Shown here one piece after another: positions 12,325 to 22,527 of a DNA stretch of 64,000 bases. Both the position numbers and the translations under genes were made by a program. This DNA comes from Rheum nobile. Lineage: Eukaryota > Streptophyta > Magnoliopsida > Caryophyllales > Polygonaceae. How positions within the stretch are numbered: the stretch's first letter is position 1; each line of letters opens with the position of its first letter. The stretch is from assembly GCA_027886185.1 (NCBI GenBank), contig WOAB01000226.1, forward strand, positions 1,302,001 through 1,366,000. Direction: 5' to 3'. The notes under the pieces were generated by a model, which saw nothing but the letters and a program-made list of their open reading frames with translations, was not told where the DNA came from and searched no databases.

Positions 12325-14972
12325 CTACCTGTGCCAATGCGGGTCAAAGTGCAACTGGTATCGTCTGGTCCCCCTGAAATTAAGAGGACGCACTGCAACC
12401 AGAGGCTCTATGATATCCATCGGCCTGCTCTGTCGATAACCGAACTGGCGTGTAAGCCGATCTGGCATGTAGGCCTCCTCTACACCGAGAAAACGAATAG
12501 TCCCTCGATAAGTGGAGGACTTGTGACGACCTCGAAAATCAAGACCCTCGTACGGCATCCACCGTATCTGCAATTAACAAAACACGATGGACCATAAATT
12601 AATTCATTACGCTTTCTTACTGTAAATTAAAATTGAAAAAGAATACGTACATCATCTGGCCTATACTCGTCCAGAATTCGTCTGTAGCGTGACTGGTCAC
12701 GGAGCGACCGGAGAGGTGTCCGGCCAATGCAGTATCGTCCAGCGCGTCGTATGTCGTCGTCCGCACCTTTCTTGAGGTTAGGGTTGCCCGGGAAGTATAC
12801 AAAGTACGTCCAAATCCAAACCTGCGTACAGAGAAAGACAACCACTAGTTATAAACAATTCAATAATGTATATTAATAATCTAAATTATAAGTTAACTAT
12901 ATTAAAGGCCTACCTCCAAAAGACGTGCGCAGCCGGCGAACTGTACAGCTCCGGCCCGAGAACCCTCTCCGAGGTTCCTATAAAGGAGAGCCAGAACCCC
13001 GGTACCCCAAGCAGTATGAACGACACGCTCCCAGTCCATAAAAAGAGGTAGCAGTGTGGTCTTCAGCTCGTTCGTTGACTTGTCAACGAAGATGCTAGCC
13101 GACATGGCGTGCCATAAGAAACCGACTGTTATATCCTCTGGGTGGGCACCCTCCTCAATCATCCTCATCACATGCCTCCCAAGCTGGAATTGCTTGACCC
13201 AACCCTTCCTAAGGTCGCAGACCATGTCAGCATCATCCTCATCAAAGCTGTAGTCTGAATCTATCCCAAACAAATAGCCGAACAAAGCCTCACACTCTGC
13301 CAGCTCGATATCCTGACCGGTCCATGGCGACGTCACCTCAAATCCCTCGATCGACAGCCCTAGAATCATCAGCACGTCATGTAGTGTAGGACCTATCTCG
13401 CCCCAGGAAAAGTGGAAGGTGTTCGTCTCTGGATGCCATCTCTCAACGAACGCTGAAATGAGGTTGTGATCAACATGGCCGAACTGAAAATCAAGTAAAC
13501 CGGTCAACCCCGTCTGTTGCGCAATCCAAAACCAGGACCCCTCCGCAGGGACCCCTCTGGGAATACGATCCCTCCAAAATGCAAACTGCGAAGGGCGTGT
13601 CTGGACCCTCAAATTCCTAACAACGTCCTCGGGTGGGTCCAACGACGCCTTCGTCCATATCAGCTCTGCAATGTGTGTGTCAAAGTTCCTCAACAAAGAA
13701 GGAAACTGCTCAGCTGGCTCAGGAGGAGGTGGGTCCTGCGTGGCTGGCTCATGCTAAGACGGGATCTGCTGAGATGGAGTCTCCTGATGTGGCTCAGTGG
13801 GAGATGGGGCCTGTGTGGCTGACTCAGGCTGAGACGGGGCCTGCTGAGATGGCTCAGGTGACTCCTTCATGTGTAGCTACTGCTGAGGCGAGTCCTCAAG
13901 AGGTGGGTCCTCCTGATGTGACTGCTGAGGTAGGTCCTCCATAACCACGTCCTCATCTGAGCGGACGGGACCAACATCGTCCTCACTAACCCTCACTATC
14001 GGCCTCACTATGGCCCTGCGATACACCGTCAACCATCCTCTTGCGAGCAGATGCAGTAGTAGGGCGACTATCTCGATCGGACCGTGCGATCTTACACAAC
14101 ACTTCCTATTTTTGCATTAAAAATATAAAAAATTATTTTCTTACAAACAAAATCAATATATTAAAATTTTCATTACAATAACATATTTAATATTACAGTA
14201 TAATTGTCGCAATTTACCTATACTATTTTTTATAATGATTAAATACAATAAAAACCAAATTTACAAATATAACTATATTCATTTTACCCACTATAACCTA
14301 TTTACATATGTCCAAATATTATTTTCATACAAACAAAATAATATATTACAATTTTCATTACAATGATATATTAAATATTATTTAACAGTATAATTGAGCA
14401 TATTACCTATACTATTTTTAACAGTATAATTGAACATATTACCTATACTATTTTTTATAAGATAATGATTTAATAATCTAAAATCCAAGTATATAAATCT
14501 ACAAGTGCAGAAACAATTTAATTAAATAAATTAGATTTAACGATTACAAATTTAAAAAACACCATACCTTTTCAGTTGCCCTCCGTTCATATTTTCGCTT
14601 TTCGCGAACTGAAATTTCACCCAAGTCTGAAATGGCCTCCTGACCAACCGCGCACGCGACGTCGAAGACATTCTCCGCCGCGATATCGCCCTCCTCGCCC
14701 TCGGTCATGGGCGGCTCCGCAGGCGGCCCAGATTCCACCGTAGTGGGCGGCTCCGCAGGCAGCCCAGATTCCCCCATAGTGGGCGGCTCCGCAGGCGGCC
14801 CAGAATCGTCGCTGCTTCCCCCCGTCACACAGAGATTGGCCGCCGCCGCCAACGTCGAATCGGCCGTCGAATCGCCGCCGTCTCCGCCTAGCACTCCCGC
14901 CGCCGCTTCCAACGCCTCTTGCTCGTCCAATATCGCAAATAGGTCGTCCACTGAATATTGGCCCGGCTCCAT
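12325..14972 (-). pseudogene. Plant mobile domain (PMD, MAIN/MAIL-like) protein gene, disrupted
   Basis: Minus-strand model by splice reading: exon 1 14972-14568 (135 codons), exon 2 14105-12914, exon 3 12821-12651, exon 4 12567-12325, with GT-AG introns. Exon 1 encodes an acidic disordered part with three 36-bp tandem repeats giving PPAEPP (plus-strand starts 14709, 14745, 14781). Exon 2 continues with a basic stretch (SARKRMVDG) and a Pro/Gln-rich repeat. The PMD core follows: FWIAQQTGLTGLL, HVDHNLISAFVERWHPETNT, FHFSWGEIGPTLHDVLMILG. Exons 3-4 add VWIWTYFVYFPG, IRWMPYEG and PDRLTRQFG, all typical of PMD C-termini. Damage: a frameshift near 13990 and in-frame TAGs near 13880 and 13754. The TAG at 12325-12327 may be the end or a mutated Trp. 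PMD proteins occur as host silencing factors and as transposon-borne copies; the position inside the MULE ends marks this as transposon-borne. Confidence 0.85.
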
Positions 14973-14997
14973 TTTTGTGTATTTCGAACGCTGGAAA

Positions 14998-15446
14998 TCG
15001 CATCCGGAGAAGACGACCCTGGGCGGCCTTCTATAACGGCGACGTTTCGAATTTTTTGACGGTTTAGGGTCTGGGCGGCCTACTAAGCCGCCCACATTTT
15101 AATTTCAAATTCCACTTTCGGTGGCCTGTTGAGCTGCCCACAATTTAGGGTTTACACTCGACGGCTTACAGTCCCGCCGAGGTTTAACCCGATTTTCAGA
15201 AAATCATATATTTTTTTAATAAATAAATAAATTAAATTATAAAATCGGGTTCTACAAAAACCAATAAAATTGGACGGCCCATAATGCCGCCCAGGTCCAA
15301 ATCGGGTTCATAAAAAACCGGTTTGCATGGGCGACATTAGGTGCCGCCCATATGCAAACCGGGTTTTGGGAAAGGTATTCTGGGCGGCATGTAGAGCCGC
15401 CCAGGAGAAAGTGCGCGGCTAAAAAAAATCGACTGCGCGGTTTATC
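14998..15446 (-). repeat. Right terminal inverted repeat with six 21-bp palindromes
   Basis: The counterpart of the left end, upstream of the PMD ATG at 14972. Six palindromes of the same 7-7-7 build start at 15073, 15119, 15159, 15272, 15329 and 15382; three have perfect arms (15073, 15382, and nearly 15272). The outer tract AGCCGCGCA plus CGACTGCGCGGTTT mirrors the left end. It would serve as promoter for the minus-strand gene. Confidence 0.85.
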
Positions 15447-15768
15447 GGCCTTTCCAAATCGTCATGACAAGATAAGTAGCAACACAAAAAAAAGTTCAAA
15501 TTCGAGAAAGGTTTTTTTTAACGTGTGTCCATGTATACACTCTAACAAGTCCATTTTCAGTAATAATTTTTTTAGTCGCAAGTTTAATTTTTTTTAAAGG
15601 TTTATTCATTCTCTATTAGAGAATATTTTATAAATAAATAGTTTCCTATTTTAATTTGTTAGAGTGTGCCCATGAGCACACATTAGAAAAACCGTTCAAG
15701 AAAACATACTTCGAATTAGTTGTATCTAGTAACACAATGTAATTTTACATTTCAACGTATGTATAGAC
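15447..15768. other. Unassigned AT-rich spacer
   Basis: No gene or repeat recognised apart from two short phrases related by inversion (GTGTCCATGTATACACTC near 15525 and GAGTGTGCCCATGAGCACAC near 15661). Confidence 0.4.
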
Positions 15769-16140
15769 TAGGGGTGTTCATCCGATCCGGACCGGACCGG
15801 ATTTTTTCAAAAGTCTGGACCGGAGACCGAACCATAGGTCCGGTCCTATCTAAGATCGGTCTTTATTATTAAAAAAAAAAAATCTTATTTAAAATCTAAA
15901 AAACATTTATACTCCTAACTTATTAAATTAAAAAAATATCTATAAATCTCCAAAAAAACATATAAATTAAAAAAAAAAAATTAAAAAAAATCAATCCACC
16001 AGTCCGAACCGATTTTTTTTCCAAGTTTGGACCGAACCGGACCCAAATTAAGGGGAAAACCTGAACCGGAGACCGGACCGTAATTTCACCGATCCGATCC
16101 GGTCTGATTTTTCGGTCCAGTCCCATTTTGAACAGCCCTA
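15769..16140. mobile_element. hAT-type MITE (TAGGGGTGTTCA ends)
   Basis: A 372-bp element starts TAGGGGTGTTCA and ends TGAACAGCCCTA, giving near-perfect inverted ends. It is flanked by GTATAGAC and GTATATAC, an 8-bp duplication with one mismatch, as expected for hAT. GGACCGGACCGG-type sequence follows each end. The same family is at 51734-51946 plus 61400-61579. Confidence 0.88.
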
Positions 16141-16924
16141 GTATATACTATATAATATAGGAGTGTCATTTTTTCTAATTAAGGACATAGTAAGACTTTT
16201 TATGATCACTATTCCCTAAAGTAAATGTTTAAACCCTTCTAAAAATATATTGATTTTTTTAATATGATAACACCTAACCAAACTTTAAATCCTAATATAT
16301 TAGGCAGAATACTTAATTAAGCTAGTAGAATATTTTATCACTGCATTTATGCATGCATCAATAGTTACCTCTATACACCAATAGCTCAATTCAGTAATAG
16401 TCTCAAATGCAACATGACAAGGTTAAAGCTATAACTCCATTAATGAAGCTGGATCATTAATTGTGATCCCTGATTATGATCCATCGATCATATTTTAGTA
16501 CTATCATTTCCCCCCACGTATTAATTAATCAAATATTTTAACATGCAGGAACTGTATATAGATATATTAACAAAGAGAGAAAATACAACCAAACGATCAA
16601 CATATTTCTCCAAAACCCAAAAAGCCCTTATTTTTTTCAATGCCCAGATTGCAGAAAAAAAGAGAAATATTTACAAAGACTCAAGTATCCAGCAGGGGTA
16701 CATAATTTCGATCCAAACTATTTCATTATAATGGTTAGTAATTTTAAACTGTATATTGGCTTTGATTTGAACCTATTTCAACGATGCCTCTACGCAATTA
16801 CTAATTTAATTGCTAATTTGCTACCACAAATAAATATTGATTACTCTATCGATCAATACTAGTCTGTGGTAAGAGACGGGCCGGCATCAATAGAAAAATA
16901 GGATCAGAATAACCTGAACCGGGT
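16141..16924. other. AT-rich 3' flank of the zinc-finger gene
   Basis: Downstream region of the minus-strand gene ending at 16925. It should hold that gene's 3' UTR and polyadenylation site, but no signal can be chosen with confidence. The short plus-strand frame at 16543-16731 shows no domain. Confidence 0.5.
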
Positions 16925-17905
16925 TCAGTTCACCAGATCGGTTACCCACCCGACATCAGGACCCGAACCGGCAGATGTAACGGGTTCAACCGGATCCGAA
17001 AAGCCTAACGGGTTCTCCTTGCTCAGCTTCTCAAACATCCTCGCTCGCAACTCTCTCCCGGACTCCACCCTCTCCACAACCGGTTCTTGCTCCTTCTCCC
17101 ACGTATCCAAATACCCGGTTCCTGTCGGCCGGGTCGGAGTCGTCGGTAGGCTAAAGAAACCCGGTCCAGCACCACTCGACCCGAACCGGCCCGGAGAACC
17201 TACACCCACCTGAAAACCCCAGCTCTGTCTAGCCGGCATAGACTTCACCTTATTCAACTGCAGATTCCGAATCGACGCCACCAGCTCCTTCAACGCACCC
17301 GACCCGTATGATTCCCGGGCCGGGTCATTATCAAACGGGTCGGGCCCGGTCTCGTCCATAAAGACCCGGAGCTGGCCCACGGCGTGAGCGAAGAAGCATA
17401 CGCGGCGCGTGCAGCCGGGCCCGTCCTTGCAAGCCTGGGTCCGGTACCGGGTCGGGTGTAGCCAGCACTCGAAGACGCCGTGGGCGAACTCGCAGGCGTC
17501 GCCTCGCCGGCAACTCCCCTTCCGGAAGTCCGTACACGCCGTGCCGGAGTAGGAGTAGCGGCGCGGGTCACGGCGGCGGGCCTTCTCGCCGGGGTGGGCG
17601 AAGGGGCACTCGGTCCAGTCGTGGGCCTTGGGGCGCGTGCACATACGCACCTTGAACTCGTACATCCGGAACTCGTCGCTGGTGACGTAACCGTCGTCTA
17701 GTTCGGGCGAGTCCGGTTGTTCCGTTACGTTTGACGGCAGGTAACGGCTTAGCGCCGTCAGGAGGGCTTCGTGATTGTTGGGCGTTGGGGGTGATGCTGG
17801 TGGGCTGGAGTTGCCTCCGTTGGCCGTTAGGTCCCATGGAGGATTGTAGACCGTCGGATTGTGGGTGAGTGTATGGTAGTGATGGTGTGGATCTCCGATC
17901 ATCAT
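16925..17905 (-). CDS. Arginine-rich tandem CCCH zinc-finger protein (plant RR-TZF)
   Basis: Intronless, 326 residues from the chosen ATG at 17905. That start is preferred over one 50 codons upstream because plant RR-TZF proteins begin MMIG/MMLG and continue NPTV..PPW, exactly as here. Residues 89-104 give the plant CX5HX4CX3H motif, followed by Arg-rich sequence (109-116). The tandem fingers read C124-X7-C132-X5-C138-X3-H142, 16 residues, C159-X5-C165-X4-C170-X3-H174, which is the canonical plant spacing. The C-terminus has ELRARMFEKLSKENPLGF and ends PDVGWVTDLVN, both conserved in the family. Known members (AtTZF1-3 type) bind RNA, sit in P-bodies and stress granules, and act in ABA, GA and stress responses; function here is inferred from family. 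The C-rich GC-high coding region contrasts with its surroundings. This is the only gene in the window that looks intact and host-derived. Confidence 0.96.
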   Translation of the reverse strand: MMIGDPHHHYHTLTHNPTVYNPPWDLTANGGNSSPPASPPTPNNHEALLTALSRYLPSNVTEQPDSPELDDGYVTSDEFRMYEFKVRMCTRPKAHDWTECPFAHPGEKARRRDPRRYSYSGTACTDFRKGSCRRGDACEFAHGVFECWLHPTRYRTQACKDGPGCTRRVCFFAHAVGQLRVFMDETGPDPFDNDPARESYGSGALKELVASIRNLQLNKVKSMPARQSWGFQVGVGSPGRFGSSGAGPGFFSLPTTPTRPTGTGYLDTWEKEQEPVVERVESGRELRARMFEKLSKENPLGFSDPVEPVTSAGSGPDVGWVTDLVN

Positions 17906-17980
17906 CGTACCTTGTGGAAAATGGAGAAGTTTGTTGTAGGGGCGTCTGGAGATGTGAGTAAGTTGTTGAGGAATGAGCGG

Positions 17981-17993
17981 GTGATATATAAAG
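17981..17993 (-). promoter_or_regulatory. Probable TATA box of the zinc-finger gene
   Basis: On the minus strand CTTTATATATCAC lies about 80 bases upstream of the ATG at 17905, a normal plant spacing for a TATA box with a short 5' leader. It falls inside the longer upstream-ATG frame, which further supports the downstream start. Confidence 0.55.
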
Positions 17994-18055
17994 GGATAGT
18001 TAACCGTGGTTAAGTGTGATTGACTATGGTTAGGATTAAATGAAGAGGGTAACAA

Positions 18056-18552
18056 ACGCTGTAAACTATTAATTATATGTAGCTAGAGAGTTCTAGATTC
18101 ACCGGCTGTTTGATTTTCAATATGAAAGCCGAATGTTACTGGACATTCAAATGGAGAGTCCGACGTGCAGGGCAGAGGACGGACGCTAAATTTGTCGTTT
18201 TATGTACCATTTGTCATTTGTGTTGCCATATCAATATTTTTACATTCAATTAACAATTCAATAGCATCAATAGCATCTATCTATATATATATATATAAAG
18301 AAGATGCATAAATTCTACATGTCGTCATCACGTTTAATTCGTGTACGTGTCATTATTTATCTAACTATAATCCGACACATCATTCATCCTTTTAGAACAA
18401 ATATAACAATGGGTTCGATTTAATTATATATAAAACATATTTTAATTATAAAAAATCAGGCCCGAAAAGATATTATAAAAATTAATTCATTTGATAGATT
18501 AATTTATTAGTTAAGATTTGAGATCAATTTGTGGGCAACGCAATGATAATTT
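18056..18552. other. Zinc-finger gene upstream region with a Helitron-like 5' end
   Basis: Promoter-side flank of the minus-strand gene up to about 18270. At 18276 an A is followed by TCTATCTATATATATA, the form of a Helitron 5' end. The next 90 bases (CATGTCGTCATCACGTTTAATTCG and so on) resemble the sequence after 48129. No matching 3' hairpin was found, so this is a possible truncated Helitron. Confidence 0.4.
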
Positions 18553-18845
18553 CCTATAGTATATAACCATGTGATATAACTATAGTAAAAAGTCATATGA
18601 TATAACTATAGGATATGACCATATGATATGATCATAGTATATAACTATAAAATATAACCATGAGATATAACCATATGATATAACTATAGAATACAATCAT
18701 AGTATATAACTATAGAATATAACTATAGGATACAACCATATGATATAACTATAGGATATAATCACAGTATATAACTATAGAATATAACCATAGGATATAA
18801 CCATAGGATATTACTATAGTTATATACTATGATTATATCCAAATT
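18553..18845. repeat. 13-bp satellite array, left part
   Basis: Tandem copies of a 13-base monomer of the form RATATAACYATAG. The last 35 bases before the LTR switch to the complementary orientation (GTTATATACTATGATTATATCC). The array resumes at 33642 after a stack of LTR insertions; the junction carries AAATT on both sides. Confidence 0.9.
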
Positions 18846-19202
18846 TGTAACACCCCCAAATCGTAACCCATTTGGAAAGATATTACCGCCAGTGAACTTG
18901 GTTTCCACACCGAAGCCACCCCAGGCTTTACTGGTTTAAATACAAATCATAAACAATAATCATGATGTAAACATCAAAATCTTTGGTTAAAACATATGTC
19001 TGGGGATTACATCTCAATCCCCATAGGACAAAACAGAATAATCAGCGGAAGTCTTTGCAAAGTATAAATACATGGGTCTTGATCGTAATGATCATCCGCC
19101 AAGGATCGCAACCTGATAAATCCATTAAAACACCGTTTGCTTTTATAGTCGTTCTAGCCTTTGTTTCTCTGATTCTTATCTGATGTGCCGAATCGAACGG
19201 AT
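18846..19202 (-). mobile_element. Solo LTR A (minus), 3'-end segment
   Basis: It starts TGTAACACCCCC at 18846 and aligns, as a reverse complement, with the last 330 bp of the LTR at 22528-24733. Shared blocks include ATTACCGCCAGTGA, TTATAGTCGTTCTAGCC and TGATGTGCCGAATCGAACGG. It is cut at 19202 by the solo LTR at 19203-22362 and continues at 22363 and again at 31642. The duplication AAATT (18841-18845 and 33642-33646) bounds the whole. Confidence 0.9.
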
Positions 19203-20723
19203 TGTAACACCCCCGGGCCAGTGGTGCTACAGTGCCATAATCCCGAAGGATTATAAGGCGGGTGAAATAAAAATTTAAGCAAAACCTAACCCATATATAA
19301 TATATACCAAAAACGGCACAGCGGAAAACAACCTGGCCGGAGTTTGAAACCACAATCAAACCTAACATACAGAAAATACAACACTTTACAACCCAAGGAC
19401 CAACAACCAGAAATCAAAAACCAATACAACAAGTTCGACCACTTCATGGTCCAAAACCAAAACGACACATACAACCAAGTCAAAGTCCAAAAACCAAAAG
19501 AGTAGCCTTCGACTCCAAAACCGACGATGATCAGAATCCTCCTTGCTGGCGCTAAACCTGAAAAGCCTGATTGACTGAGGGACCCGATACCCCAGCCAAC
19601 CACGGCACGTAAACCGCAGTTGGTCAGTCTCGTGAAAGACTATGGCAAGATTAGCCAAGCCAAAACAGTTCAAACAACATACAATCATATAAGATATATA
19701 TAACGTCACAAAATCCAGCCAAAACAACCAAGAGAGTACTCAACTCTCAAACGCAAATAACTCCAACATAACTCCAACATAATCCATTCTAACCCAATCA
19801 ACGATAATCCAAACACCAGACCCATACTCAATCAAACAAACTAACTACCACACCGACACTCAACAACAATCACATATAACCATCAATAATACACAATCAC
19901 ACCTTAAACCAACTATCCAACCACACGTCAAAACACAAACATAACACGCTATCACATAACCGATCAATTATTCATTCTTATCCAATTCTGCACGATATTA
20001 ACCTCTTTCAATCCAACCTCAAACTCATCAGTACTCAAGCGTAAACGAATAGAAAGATCCAATCCAACTTCCTCTCCAATACTAATACCTCAAACAACAA
20101 CTCTATGCACATACACATATCTTACTACTGACTTACAACCAAAGTTAACCGATAATACAGAACTCACTACTGTACTAACACAACAAATTCAATTAACCTT
20201 CACATCAACAAACACAAACGCATCAACGATATAATCATCACATAATACAATCATAACCAAATTAACGACCCAGGCCAGCCACCCTTCTGGTGCCGCCGGT
20301 TTGTCAACCTCGACTGCAACTCATACATTCAAACTCAATTCGAATTGGCCCACACCCTCAAGATGGGAAACCAATCTATACACTCAATCAGCACAACCAA
20401 CCTTCATAAACCACCAGCTACCAACAACAACCATACCAACAGAAATTCACCACCTTGACCAGTTAGAATCAACCACTAAAACACACGTAATTAAACAACC
20501 AATGGCCAACAATGGCCCACAACCACAACTAATAACAATTAACATCCAACATAAACCCATTACCAAACATACAACCAATATTTAATCATCATAACGTTCA
20601 ATCAATACAATCAATAATCAACATATACTAGTCATCACCATATCCGACCAATCAACCAAGAAGGTAACTCAACTCATTTTCAACCAATCACAAAAATTAC
20701 CCTTTCTCACAATTACCACTTCT

Positions 20724-20953
20724 CAACCTCTCCGTCTCCACCCCCACATCACCTAGGTGAGACAATTCACAACATCTCCGTCTCCACCCCCACATCACCA
20801 AGGTGAGACAATTCACAACATCTCCGTCTCCACCCCCACATCACCAAGGTGAGACAATTCACAACATCTCCGTCTCCACCCCCACATCACCAAGGTGAGA
20901 CAATTCACAACATCTCCATCTCCACCCCCACATCACCAAGGTGGGACAATTCA
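20724..20953. repeat. Five tandem copies of a 46-bp unit
   Basis: Units start at 20724, 20770, 20816, 20862 and 20908, each 46 bp and almost identical (CTCCGTCTCCACCCCCACAT core). They lie inside solo LTR B. Confidence 0.93.
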
Positions 20954-21003
20954 CAACATCCAAACCAACTATCCATCACCAAACCAACCAATCAACAAAA
21001 CAA

Positions 21004-21285
21004 CGACAATCAAAATCACATAACCACACCTTATCACACACCATTACACATTATCACATATCATCACACACACATCATCACATATCATCACACACACATC
21101 ATCTCACATTAACACATCCGCACACACACATCATCACATATCATCACACACACATCATCTCACATTATCACATATCCTCACACACACATCACACATTATC
21201 ACATATCAACACATTTCACCACATATCAACACATTATCATACACCAACACATATTATCACACATCACAACCAAGCAATTATATAG
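21004..21285. repeat. CA/TCA-rich simple repeat
   Basis: Irregular repetition of CACATCATCACATATCATCA and ACACACACATCA variants within solo LTR B. Confidence 0.85.
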
Positions 21286-22124
21286 TCAATTCAAACCAAT
21301 TTAAAATAGCTCAAGCAACCATAAATTTAATTATGACATAAGCTAAGCATAAATCAATTTATAAAAAATATAAGTTAGGCAAGGATCCTCTTGCCTCAAG
21401 TCGAACCACAACGACCCCCAGAGACCTCCAATCAATCCGAACGAACCTACGAAATCAATCCGAGCAAATCCCTGGCGTTAATTCATACCAAACCACAACT
21501 AGAGAAAACCCCCAAATCAAATCCCTAAATTCATACCTTCAAATTCCCAATTCAACAACAACACCCAAAATTAATCCTCTCCAATAGCTGGCGTCTGCAC
21601 ACAAACAACCCAAGTGGCCAAATACAATTTACAACATGCCCTCAGCCCTATACACATCCGAATTTAGTCTAAAGTTCAGCTGGCATTTATTCATTCAATT
21701 TAGCCATAAAATTCCATAATCACATCAGCCGTGAAACCTCAACCAAGCAACACTGCCTTACCTCACTGTCGATCGCGCCTACGCCGCTGGGAAGAGCTCC
21801 TCGTCGCCGGAGAAGACGACAACAACGGGGGCGGCACAACAGCAACACTAGCAGCAGCGATGGCGGCCTTCTCTGCAACAGGTCGCAGCTCCTCGCTCAG
21901 CAGCTCCGACAAGCAACAGTGGCGAACGAAGCAGCCACGAACAGCAATAGCTCAGCAAACGGCGGCGACAGCAGCTCGACCCAGCACGGACAGCGTGCAG
22001 CCAAGGGGGAGGAGGAAGAGGAGCGGCGGGTTGGTCCGGTCGGCTCGCCGGAGGGATGACTCGCTGGGCACAAGAGAGAGCCGGATCGGGAGAAAGGTGA
22101 TGCAGAACGTACAGCGGGAGGTGA

Positions 22125-22257
<133 letters not shown>

Positions 22258-22362
22258 ACCAAATTAGGGATTTTATCCCCAATTTCCCATTTTTCCCCCT
22301 TTTAAGTAAACCCCATAATTAATTTACCAAAATGCCATTATCCACTTATTTGGGATATTTCA

Positions 22363-22527
22363 CGGATGACACCAGCCAACCATGCAGATAACAATTACGG
22401 TTGGTTAGTCTAATAAAAGACTATGCATGGGTACAAAGCAGAGTGGTTCGAAGTAGTCGTATTAGGTTAGACTCATCGCTCCTCGAATCAAAATCGATAA
22501 CGATAGTTAACCACCATACTCTACTGA
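22363..22527 (-). mobile_element. Solo LTR A (minus), middle segment
   Basis: A reverse-complement match to about 24270-24410 of the neighbouring LTR (ACACCAGCCAACCATGCAG, ATTACGGTTGGTTAGTCTAA). It lies between insertion B, ending at 22362, and the complete element starting at 22528. Confidence 0.9.

Larger units (their letters stand above)
10060..15446 (+). mobile_element. Mutator-like element with convergent transposase and PMD genes
   Basis: The ends form long inverted repeats. The left starts near GTAAAACCGCACAGTCG at 10060; the right reads GATAAACCGCGCAGTCG on the minus strand from 15446; both continue into AGCCGCGCA. Two decayed genes start just inside opposite ends and converge, as in MuDR: a MULE transposase from 10501 on plus and a PMD protein from 14972 on minus. 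The 9 bp on each side (ATGTTTAGC and GGCCTTTCC) do not match, so no target duplication is visible. The length is about 5.4 kb. Confidence 0.88.

Noticed and set aside
17290..17837. Long Arg/Pro/Gly-rich frames overlapping the zinc-finger gene
   Set aside because: Shadow frames of GC-rich coding sequence on both strands.
17906..18055. A 50-codon N-terminal extension of the zinc-finger gene
   Set aside because: The family starts at the MMIG motif, and a TATA box falls inside the extension.
20724..20953. Possible CRISPR-like array
   Set aside because: Units are head-to-tail 46-mers with no unique spacers, in a plant LTR.
20301..21285. Thr/His/Asn-rich frames in solo LTR B
   Set aside because: Low-complexity G-poor sequence of the LTR; stops are rare there because of base bias.
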